Made by a program: the position numbers and the translations under genes. Below are positions 17,817-25,341 of a stretch of DNA of 64,000 nt, piece by piece. Position 1 is the stretch's first letter, and each line of letters begins with the position of its first letter. Below the pieces are notes generated by a model, which was not told where the DNA came from, made no database searches, and was given only the letters and a program-made list of their open reading frames with translations. Source of the DNA: JADJPO01 sp963825645 (GTDB taxonomy: Bacteria > Actinomycetota > Actinomycetes > Actinomycetales > Kineosporiaceae); NCBI GenBank assembly GCA_963825645.1, contig CAWGTT010000002.1:124001-188000 (forward strand), read 5' to 3'.

Positions 17817-18637
17817 TGCTCGCCGTTCTCGGTGCGGTGGTCGCCGGGGTGCTCACCACTCTGGCTCCCTGCGTGCTACCGCTGTTGCCGGTGATCGTGG
17901 GAGGGTCACTGGCGACCGAGCCCGGCGGTGTCCCGTCCCGATCCGCTACCGACGCCCTGACGGCCGGGTCCCACGCCGGCGGCATCACGACCAGGTCACC
18001 GGTCGGCGCGCGCACCACGGCCGGGCTGCGGCGAGCCCTGCTGGTCACCGCGGCGCTCGGCGCCTCGATCGTGGCGTTCACTTTGCTGCTGAAGGTGTCC
18101 ACGGCGTTCATCGACATCCCGGCGCAGACCTGGTCGGTGCTCGCCGGTGGGCTCCTGGTGCTGCTCGGCCTGGCCGGGCTGTTCCCGAACCTGTGGGACG
18201 GCGTCAGCGCCAGGCTGTCGTTGCAGGAGCGCAGCACCACCCGGCTGGCCCGGGCCCGGCGGCGCGGCGGCACCAGCGGGGCACTGCTCACCGGGGCCGC
18301 GCTCGGCCCGGTGTTCTCCTCGTGCAGCCCTCTCTACGCCTACGTCGTGGTGACCGTGCTGCCGGCCCGGTTCGGCTACGGCCTGGTGCTGCTGCTCGCC
18401 TACACGGTCGGCCTGTGCGCCACCCTGCTCGTCGTCGCACTGGCCGGGCAACGGCTGATCACGAGGCTCGGCTGGGCCGCGGACTCCCACAGCCTGTTCC
18501 GGCGGATCCTCGGCGTCGTGTTCATCCTGGTCGGGGTGGCCGTGCTGTTCGGCTGGGACCGCGACCTGCAGACCTGGGTGATCGAGAACTCGCCCATCGC
18601 GCCGTGGGACCTGGACCGCGGGTTCATCCCCGAGTAA
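17816..18637 (+). CDS. CcdA/DsbD-type thiol-disulfide membrane transporter
   Basis: A 273-residue protein with about six hydrophobic segments. The conserved pair of cysteines sits in TLAPCVLPLLPV (Cys19) and in GPVFSSCSPLYAY (about Cys167), as in CcdA, which carries reducing equivalents from cytosolic thioredoxin outward. Its start overlaps the stop of the thioredoxin lipoprotein gene, the likely acceptor. A hydrophilic insert follows the first helix (residues about 30-70). Cytochrome c genes are not adjacent, so general envelope thiol reduction is as likely as haem-protein maturation. Confidence 0.88.
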   Translation: MLAVLGAVVAGVLTTLAPCVLPLLPVIVGGSLATEPGGVPSRSATDALTAGSHAGGITTRSPVGARTTAGLRRALLVTAALGASIVAFTLLLKVSTAFIDIPAQTWSVLAGGLLVLLGLAGLFPNLWDGVSARLSLQERSTTRLARARRRGGTSGALLTGAALGPVFSSCSPLYAYVVVTVLPARFGYGLVLLLAYTVGLCATLLVVALAGQRLITRLGWAADSHSLFRRILGVVFILVGVAVLFGWDRDLQTWVIENSPIAPWDLDRGFIPE

Positions 18638-18694
18638 GCCCCACGCAGGCCTGTGCGCGGCTCCATCCGCCGGGTCGGCCGTAGATTCTGCGAT

Positions 18695-21307
18695 GTGAGC
18701 ACACCGTCACCCGGTTCCCGCCCCGTTCTCCTGCCCGAGCGCGCACGGGTCGTCGTGATCGGCGGCGGGGTGATCGGCTGCTCGGTGGCCTACCACCTGG
18801 CCGCCGAGGGGTGGGGTGCCGACGTGGTGCTGCTGGAGCGCGACCGGCTCACCTCCGGGACGACGTGGCACGCCGCCGGGCTGATGGTCACCTTCGGGTC
18901 GCTCTCGCACACCTCGACCCGGCTGCGGCAGGACACCCGTGACCTGTACGCGCGGCTGGAGGCCGAGACCGGGCAGTCCACCGGGTTCACCCCGGTCGGC
19001 TTCATCGAGGTGGCCGCCGACGCCGACCGGCGCGAGGAGTACCGCCGGGTCTCGGCGTTCAACCGGTACTGCGGGGTCGACGTCCAGGAGATCTCGCCCA
19101 CCGAGGTGGCCGCGCTGTTCCCGCTCGCCCGCACCGACGACGTCCTGGCCGGCTTCTACGTTCCGGACGACGGCCGGGCGAACCCGGTCGACGTCACCAT
19201 GGCGCTGGCCAGGGGTGCCCGGATGCGCGGCGTACGGATCGTCGAGGGCGCCGCCGCGACGTCGGTGATGGTCGAGCACCCCGGGACGGCGCGGGCGCGC
19301 GTTCGTGGGGTGCGCGTCGCCGTACCCGACGGCGCCGGCGGCGCGGCGGCGGAGATCGAGTGTGACGTGGTGGTGAACTGCGCCGGGATGTGGGCGCGCC
19401 AGCTCGGCGAGGTGAACGGGGTCGCCCTGCCGTTGCAGGCCGCCGAGCATTACTACCTGATCACCGAGGAGATCGCGGGGGTGCATCCCGGCCTGCCGGT
19501 GCTGGAGGACCCGTCCACCTACGGCTACATCCGCGAGGAGACCGGCGGCCTCATGGTCGGCCTGTTCGAGGGCTGGGCCGCACCGTGGTCGGTTCCCGCT
19601 GTGCCGCAGGACTTCTCGTTCGGGCGGATCACCCCGGACTGGGACCGGATGGGCCCCTATGTCGAGGCCGCGATGAGCCGGGTGCCGGCCAGCCTGGACG
19701 CCGGGATCAGGACGTTCTTCTGCGGCCCAGAGTCGTTCACCCCCGATCTGGCCCCGCTGTTCGGCGAGGTGCCGGAGGTGGCGAACTACTACGTGGCAGC
19801 CGGTCTGAACTCGATCGGCATCCTCACCGGCGGCGGGATCGGCCGGGCGCTGGCGCACTGGGTGGTCGCCGGCGAACCGGACATCGACATCACCGGCATC
19901 GACGTCGCCCGGCTGCAACCCTTCCAGGCCACGCCGTCCTACCGCCGAGACCGGACGGCGGAGAGCCTGGGCCTGGTGTACGCCTGCCACTACCCGAACC
20001 GGACGATGACCACGGCGCGCGGCGCCAGGCGCTCCCCCGTGCACGAGCGTCTGGCCGCGGCCGGAGCCTGCTTCCGTGACGTCTCCGGCTGGGAGGGGGC
20101 CGACTGGTACGACGTCGAGGCCGCGGCGTCCGGGATCATGCCGGTCGCCGGGCCCGATCCCGGCCCGCTCACCTTCGCCCGCCCGTCCTGGTTCGGGCAC
20201 TGGGCCGCCGAGCACAGCGCCGTCCGCGAGCGGGTCGCCGTGATGGACATGAGCTTCATGGCGAAGTTCCTCGTCCAGGGTCGCGACGCGGGGGCCCTCC
20301 TGGACCACCTGTCCGCCGCTCACGTCGACGGCGAGCAGGGCCGGGTCACCTACACCCAGTGGCTCGACGCCTCCGGTCGCCTCCGGGCCGACCTCACCGT
20401 GACCAAGCTCGGCGAGGAACGCTACTGGGTGGTGGCCTCCGACACCGCTCACCGCCACGTCGAGACGATGATGCGCCGGGCCCTCGGGTTCGGCGCCGTC
20501 GGCGCCGTCGAGGGCGCGGCCAACGCCACGGTCACCGACGTGACGTCGGGGTGGGCGCAGCTGAACGTGCACGGTCCGAGCTCGCGCGGCCTGCTCGCGA
20601 GACTCACGTCCGCCGATCTGTCGACCGAGGCCTTCCCGTTCCGGGCCGCGGGTCTGGTCGACCTCGGCTACGCCCGCGTCCTCTGCCAGCGGATCACCTA
20701 CGTCGGCGAGCTGGGCTACGAGCTGTTCGTCCCGGCCGAGCACGCGGCAGACGTGTACGACCGGATCCTCAGCGCGGGAACGGGTTTCGGGCTGCGGCAC
20801 GCCGGCCTGCGGGCCCTGGCCAGCCTTCGCCTGGAGAAGGGCTACCGCGACTACGGGCACGACATCGACAACACCGACACCGTCTTCGAGGCGGGCCTCG
20901 GCTTCGCGGTGGCCCTGACCCGCCAGGACGCCGGGCCCCGCAACTTCGTCGGACGGGAGGCGGTGACCGAACAGCAGGCCGCCGGCCCGCCGTCGTCCCG
21001 CCTGGTGCAGGTGCTGGTGAACGATCCGGAACCACTGCTGCACCACGGCGAGGTGCTGCGCCGGGACGGCGTCGCGGTCGGCTACCTGCGCTCGGCGTCC
21101 TACGGCCACACCCTCGGCGGAGCCGTCGGGCTCGCCATGGTCACCACCGCGGCCTCACGGCCGGCGAACGGAGCGGCCGGGGAGCCGGTGACCGCGACGT
21201 GGCTCGACGCCGCCTCGTGGGACGTCGACATCGCCGGCACCCGCTTCCCGGTCACCGTCTCGCTGCGCCCGCTCTACGACCCGACCTCGGTCCGGGTCCG
21301 GGTCTGA
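18695..21307 (+). CDS. FAD oxidoreductase with GcvT-like domain (dimethylglycine/sarcosine oxidase type)
   Basis: An 870-residue two-part enzyme. The N-terminal DAO domain has the FAD-binding VVVIGGGVIGCSVAYHLA near residue 18, then an FAO_M linker domain. The C-terminal half is a GcvT-like folate-binding aminomethyl domain, with ELGYELFVPAEHA near residue 670 and LRLEKGYRDYGHD near 710. Such enzymes demethylate dimethylglycine or sarcosine and pass the C1 unit to tetrahydrofolate. GTG 18695 is chosen since it follows a TAGATTCTG stretch and homology begins soon after; ATG-like starts further up are weak. No glycine-betaine genes flank it, so the exact amine substrate is unknown. Confidence 0.87.
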   Translation: MSTPSPGSRPVLLPERARVVVIGGGVIGCSVAYHLAAEGWGADVVLLERDRLTSGTTWHAAGLMVTFGSLSHTSTRLRQDTRDLYARLEAETGQSTGFTPVGFIEVAADADRREEYRRVSAFNRYCGVDVQEISPTEVAALFPLARTDDVLAGFYVPDDGRANPVDVTMALARGARMRGVRIVEGAAATSVMVEHPGTARARVRGVRVAVPDGAGGAAAEIECDVVVNCAGMWARQLGEVNGVALPLQAAEHYYLITEEIAGVHPGLPVLEDPSTYGYIREETGGLMVGLFEGWAAPWSVPAVPQDFSFGRITPDWDRMGPYVEAAMSRVPASLDAGIRTFFCGPESFTPDLAPLFGEVPEVANYYVAAGLNSIGILTGGGIGRALAHWVVAGEPDIDITGIDVARLQPFQATPSYRRDRTAESLGLVYACHYPNRTMTTARGARRSPVHERLAAAGACFRDVSGWEGADWYDVEAAASGIMPVAGPDPGPLTFARPSWFGHWAAEHSAVRERVAVMDMSFMAKFLVQGRDAGALLDHLSAAHVDGEQGRVTYTQWLDASGRLRADLTVTKLGEERYWVVASDTAHRHVETMMRRALGFGAVGAVEGAANATVTDVTSGWAQLNVHGPSSRGLLARLTSADLSTEAFPFRAAGLVDLGYARVLCQRITYVGELGYELFVPAEHAADVYDRILSAGTGFGLRHAGLRALASLRLEKGYRDYGHDIDNTDTVFEAGLGFAVALTRQDAGPRNFVGREAVTEQQAAGPPSSRLVQVLVNDPEPLLHHGEVLRRDGVAVGYLRSASYGHTLGGAVGLAMVTTAASRPANGAAGEPVTATWLDAASWDVDIAGTRFPVTVSLRPLYDPTSVRVRV

Positions 21308-21510
21308 GGGCGACGACGGGCCCAGGCACCTCCACGCGACGATCGCGCCACGCCACTCGTCAACAGAACGTAGCGATTGACTACTCTGCGTATACAGCGG
21401 GTTACGGCCGGTCGGCATCGGGTATCAACGCGGCGTCCCGTCCGCTCTTGGCCTGTGGGGACGGTCCGCGGCCCGACGGACCGAGAGGGGGGAAAGGACG
21501 TGCCGGTACC

Positions 21511-21801
21511 GTGCATCCGTCGACGCTGATCTCACCCGCGCTGAGCGCGGTGCTCGGTGTCGCCCTCAGTACGGTGGGCACCGCCCTGTACCTGTGGGGA
21601 TCCGGCGAGGCAGGACCCTGCCGCATCGGGCGAGCTGGCTGGTCTGGAGCGTCATCGCGCTGGTCGCCGCCGTTCCCGGTCTACTTCTGCCTGGGCAACG
21701 CCGCCATGGCGGTACTCATCGGGTGGCGCCGGGTCGCCGTGGTCGACACCCGGACGGCGCTCCTGGAGACCCGCGAGGGGAACGTCACCGCCGTGAGATA
21801 G
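21511..21801 (+). CDS. Small membrane protein, probably carrying two compensating frameshifts
   Basis: As read, GTG 21511 opens a 96-residue frame with one good helix (SAVLGVALSTVGTALYLWG) and a second near the end (LGNAAMAVLIGW). Between about 21615 and 21685 this frame turns hydrophilic and Cys/Trp-rich with poor G/C third positions. The overlapping frame in that stretch encodes a clean helix, WLVWSVIALVAAVPGLLL. The natural protein may therefore switch frame and back, giving three membrane helices. Function unknown. No family recognised. Confidence 0.45.
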   Translation: MHPSTLISPALSAVLGVALSTVGTALYLWGSGEAGPCRIGRAGWSGASSRWSPPFPVYFCLGNAAMAVLIGWRRVAVVDTRTALLETREGNVTAVR

Positions 21802-21928
21802 CCGTGACATAGGCCTCGCGAAGCGGCCCCTGCAGCCCCCCCGGGTTGCCTAGGCTCGAACGGACCGTACCTCGCCGGCGCCGTGGTCGCCGGCGACCCG
21901 CTGCGGCCGACGGTGCCCTGGAGTCCGC

Positions 21929-23182
21929 GTGCATGAACGCAGGTCGGCGACGAGGCCGGCGCAACCAAGCCGGGTCCCCCGCGCCCTGGTGCCGGCGTTC
22001 CTGGCCGCCATCGCCTACGTGGACCCGGGGAACTTCGGGGTCAACATCACCGCCGGCGCCCAGCACGGCTACCGCCTGGTCTACGTGGTCGTCGGGGCCA
22101 GCCTGACCGCCGGACTGATCCAGTACCTCGCCGCCAAGCTCGGCGTCGCCACCGGAATGAGCCTTCCCGAGGTCTGCGTCACCGCCTACTCCCGTCCGGT
22201 CCGGGCGCTGCTGTGGCTCCAGGCGGAGCTTGTGGTGATGATGACCGATCTGGCCGAGGTGGTGGGCGGCGCCATCGCCCTGCACCTGCTGTTCGGGATG
22301 CCGCTGCCGCTCGGCGCCGTCGTGATCTCCGCGCTCAGCCTGGGCCTGTTCGCCCTGCGCATCCGCGGCAAGGACAGCATGGAGCCCGCCGTCCTGGTGC
22401 TGTTCGGGATCATCGTGCTGGCCCTCGGGTACCAGGTGATCAACTCCGACATCGACCGGGCGGCACTGCTGCGCGGGCTGGCCCCGAGCGGGCTGGACTC
22501 CTCGGCCACCTTCCTGGCGGTCGGCATCATCGGCGCCACCGTCATGCCGCACGCCCTGCACTTCCACTCCGCGGCGAGCCGGACGGCCCCGGACAGCGCG
22601 CTGGGCGACCGGCGCCTGGTCGCCGGTCGCCAGCTGCTCCAGATCGGTCCGTCGGCGATCGCTCGCAGCCAGGCACGCGGCATCGCGATCGCGATGACGG
22701 TCGCCGGGGCCGCCAACACGGCTCTGGTCGTGATCGCCGCCGACCTGCCGGGCGTCGACGGGATCGAGCAGGCCTACGCCCGGTTGGCCGGAGCCGGGGC
22801 CCAGGTCGGCGCCACCGCACTGGCCGTCGCTCTGCTGGCCTCTGGTCTGGCCTCCACCCTGGTCGGTGTCCGCACCGGGCAGGTGGTCATGGAAGGGTTC
22901 GCCCCCGGGCTGCTGTCGGCCTGGGGACGGCGACTGCTCGCCGTGGTGCCCCCGGTCGCCCTTCTGGTCGCCGGCCTGGACGCCACGTTGGCCTTGGTGT
23001 TCAGCCAGGTCGCCCTGTCCTTCGCCCTACCCGGCACGTTGATCCCGCTCGTGCTGTTCACCCGCCGGCGGGCGCTGATGGGCAGCCTGACCAATGCCCG
23101 GGTCACCACTGCGCTGGCCGCCGCGGCGACCGCGGTGATCATCGTCCTGGACGCCTACCTCATCCTCACCCTCATCTGGTGA
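21929..23182 (+). CDS. mntH: NRAMP-family divalent metal (Mn2+/Fe2+) transporter
   Basis: A 417-residue proton-coupled metal importer with about 11 helices. The metal-binding motifs are the unwound helix 1 DPGN (AYVDPGNFG near residue 29) and helix 6 MPH (TVMPHALHFHSAA near residue 204). The consensus helix-8 loop region GLASTLVGVRTGQ is near 305. The start is GTG 21929; ATG at 21933 is out of frame. Mn2+ is the usual substrate in bacteria. No MntR/DtxR-type box could be made out upstream. Three 16-bp tandem repeats overlap the stop codon. Confidence 0.92.
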   Translation: MHERRSATRPAQPSRVPRALVPAFLAAIAYVDPGNFGVNITAGAQHGYRLVYVVVGASLTAGLIQYLAAKLGVATGMSLPEVCVTAYSRPVRALLWLQAELVVMMTDLAEVVGGAIALHLLFGMPLPLGAVVISALSLGLFALRIRGKDSMEPAVLVLFGIIVLALGYQVINSDIDRAALLRGLAPSGLDSSATFLAVGIIGATVMPHALHFHSAASRTAPDSALGDRRLVAGRQLLQIGPSAIARSQARGIAIAMTVAGAANTALVVIAADLPGVDGIEQAYARLAGAGAQVGATALAVALLASGLASTLVGVRTGQVVMEGFAPGLLSAWGRRLLAVVPPVALLVAGLDATLALVFSQVALSFALPGTLIPLVLFTRRRALMGSLTNARVTTALAAAATAVIIVLDAYLILTLIW

Positions 23183-23219
23183 CCTTCTCATCTGGTGACC
23201 TTCTCGTCTGGTGACCTCG
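23174..23219. repeat. 16-bp tandem repeat across the mntH stop codon
   Basis: Almost three head-to-tail copies of ATCTGGTGACCTTCTC (23174-23189, 23190-23205, partial 23206-23219). The first copy includes the mntH TGA, so the repeat grew by duplication of the gene's last bases. No function is apparent. Confidence 0.85.
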
Positions 23220-23372
23220 TGGCACCAGGAGCCGAGCGCGGCTCAGCGGCATCCGGGACGCGCAGGATCCGGCGGGCTGGTGTCGAGGACAGAAACGCAG
23301 CGAGCGACCCTCCCGTGAGGGGAGGGCCGCCCGCTGTCGAGCAGTGGTGCTGCGGAGCTTCTGGTCAGCCGA

Positions 23373-25001
23373 TCAGAAGTCCATACCACCCATACCGCCG
23401 TCGCCGCCCGGAGCGGCCGGAGCGGCCTTCTCCGGCTTGTCGGCCACGACCGCCTCGGTGGTCAGGAACAGCGCCGCGATGCTGGCGGCGTTCTGCAGCG
23501 CCGACCGGGTGACCTTGGCCGGGTCGATGATCCCCGCCTTGATCAGGTCGACGTACTCGCCGGTGGCGGCGTTGAGCCCCCAGCCGTCGTCCAGACCGCG
23601 GACCTTCTCCGCCACCACGCCGCCCTCGAGGCCGGCGTTGATCGCGATCTGCTTGAGCGGGGCCTCGAGCGCGACCTTGACGATGTTCGCGCCGGTCGCC
23701 TCGTCGCCGACCACGTCGAGCTTCTCGAACGCCTTCACCGAGGCCTGGATCAAGGCCACGCCACCACCGGCGACGATGCCCTCCTCGACGGCGGCCTTGG
23801 CGTTGCGCACCGCGTCCTCGATGCGGTGCTTGCGCTCCTTGAGCTCGACCTCGGTGGCCGCGCCGGCCTTGATCACCGCAACACCGCCGGCCAGCTTGGC
23901 CAGACGCTCCTGCAGCTTCTCGCGGTCGTAGTCGGAGTCGGACTTCTCGATCTCGGCGCGGATCTGGTTCACCCGGCCGGAGATCTGCTCGGCGTCACCC
24001 GCACCCTCGACGATGGTCGTCTCGTCCTTGGTGATGACGACCTTGCGGGCGTGACCCAGCAGGTCCAGACCCGCGTTCTCCAGCTTCAGGCCGACCTCCT
24101 CGGAGACGACCTGGCCACCGGTGAGGATGGCGATGTCCTGCAGCATGGCCTTGCGGCGGTCGCCGAAGCCGGGCGCCTTGACGGCCGCCGACTTGAACGT
24201 GCCGCGGATCTTGTTGACGACCAGGGTTGCCAGGGCCTCACCCTCGACGTCCTCGGCGATGATCGCCAGCGGCTTGCCGCCCTGCATGACCTTCTCCAGC
24301 AGCGGGAGCAGGTCCTTCACCGAGGAGATCTTGCTGTTGACAATCAGTACGTACGGGTCGTCGAGAACCGTCTCCATGCGCTCGGCGTCGGTGACGAAAT
24401 AGGGCGAGATGTAGCCCTTGTCGAAGCGCATGCCCTCGGTGAGCTCGAGCTCGAGCCCGAAGGTGTTGCTCTCCTCGACGGTGATGACGCCTTCCTTGCC
24501 GACCTTGTCCATTGCCTCGGCGATCATGTCGCCGATCTGGTTGTCGGCCGCCGAGATCGAGGCGGTGGCAGCGATCTGCTCCTTGGTCTCGACCTCCTTG
24601 GCCTGTTCGAGCAGCTGCGAGCAGACCGCCTCGGTGGCCTTCTCGATGCCACGCTTGAGCGCCATCGGGTTGGCGCCGGCAGCCACGTTGCGCAGGCCCT
24701 CGCGGACCAGCGCCTGCGCCAGCACGGTGGCGGTCGTCGTGCCGTCGCCGGCCACGTCGTCCGTCTTCTTGGCGACTTCCTTGACCAGCTCAGCGCCGAT
24801 CTTCTCGTACGGGTCCTCGAGCTCGATCTCCTTGGCGATGGACACGCCATCGTTGGTGATCGTGGGGGCGCCCCACTTCTTCTCGAGGACGACGTTGCGG
24901 CCCTTGGGGCCGAGCGTGACCCTGACGGCGTCTGCGAGGACGTTCATGCCCCGCTCGAGACCACGCCGGGCCTCCTCGTCGAACGCGATGATCTTAGCCA
25001 T
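23373..25001 (-). CDS. groEL: Chaperonin GroEL (60 kDa)
   Basis: A 542-residue GroEL that forms the double-ring folding chamber. MAKIIAFDEEARRGLERG at the start, GDGTTTATVLA near residue 86 (ATP site) and the Gly/Met-rich tail GGMGGMDF all fit a GroEL2-type actinobacterial chaperonin. No groES precedes it, as expected for the second, stand-alone copy; groES is usually with another groEL elsewhere. GGAGGGAT lies upstream of ATG 25001. Two CIRCE operators 145-207 bp upstream indicate HrcA repression and heat induction. Confidence 0.97.
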   Translation of the reverse strand: MAKIIAFDEEARRGLERGMNVLADAVRVTLGPKGRNVVLEKKWGAPTITNDGVSIAKEIELEDPYEKIGAELVKEVAKKTDDVAGDGTTTATVLAQALVREGLRNVAAGANPMALKRGIEKATEAVCSQLLEQAKEVETKEQIAATASISAADNQIGDMIAEAMDKVGKEGVITVEESNTFGLELELTEGMRFDKGYISPYFVTDAERMETVLDDPYVLIVNSKISSVKDLLPLLEKVMQGGKPLAIIAEDVEGEALATLVVNKIRGTFKSAAVKAPGFGDRRKAMLQDIAILTGGQVVSEEVGLKLENAGLDLLGHARKVVITKDETTIVEGAGDAEQISGRVNQIRAEIEKSDSDYDREKLQERLAKLAGGVAVIKAGAATEVELKERKHRIEDAVRNAKAAVEEGIVAGGGVALIQASVKAFEKLDVVGDEATGANIVKVALEAPLKQIAINAGLEGGVVAEKVRGLDDGWGLNAATGEYVDLIKAGIIDPAKVTRSALQNAASIAALFLTTEAVVADKPEKAAPAAPGGDGGMGGMDF

Positions 25002-25145
25002 CGGGTAGTGATCCCTCCGCGGTACCGGGGTGGGTGAACTGGCCGGACGGCGCCCGCGACGGACGGATCGGCCCCAGACGGTCCTGTCCCGCCGGGACCG
25101 GCCCTCACCGGACCGGCCGGGAGCCGGGCTCCCAGGTCTGTGTTT

Positions 25146-25172
25146 CTGTCACTCTCCAGTGGAGAGTGCTAG
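25146..25172. promoter_or_regulatory. CIRCE-like operator, proximal copy
   Basis: CTGTCACTC-N9-GAGTGCTAG compared with the CIRCE consensus TTAGCACTC-N9-GAGTGCTAA. The right half has one mismatch and the left half four. It lies between groEL and the better CIRCE copy, nine bases from it, and is the likely second HrcA site. Confidence 0.7.
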
Positions 25173-25181
25173 TCACCATGA

Positions 25182-25208
25182 TTAGCACTCGACCCCTTCG
25201 AGTGCAAA
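25182..25208. promoter_or_regulatory. CIRCE operator (HrcA site)
   Basis: TTAGCACTC-N9-GAGTGCAAA matches the CIRCE inverted repeat at 17 of 18 arm positions. It sits 181 bp upstream of the groEL start codon, so groEL should be repressed by HrcA and induced by heat. The long 5' leader implies a promoter around here. Confidence 0.92.
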
Positions 25209-25341
25209 CCCTGACCGCTCGCCCGGCAGGCATCCCTGAGTCGCCCTGAGCCACGCCTCACCGTGGCCCGGGGGTTCGCTCAGGGTGCGGCAAGGGGGCT
25301 GCCGGATGCTGCTCGTCATGCCAGGTCGGCACGGTGGAGCC

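Noticed and set aside
20359..21510. Open frame over the end of the oxidoreductase gene joined to the small membrane protein
   Set aside because: Arg/Gly/Pro-rich shadow of the real frame; only the part from 21511 looks like protein.
23174..23219. CRISPR-like repeats
   Set aside because: Three abutting 16-bp units without spacers or cas genes; simple tandem duplication.
23826..25037. 403-codon open frame antisense to groEL
   Set aside because: Typical high-G+C shadow of a strongly biased coding strand.
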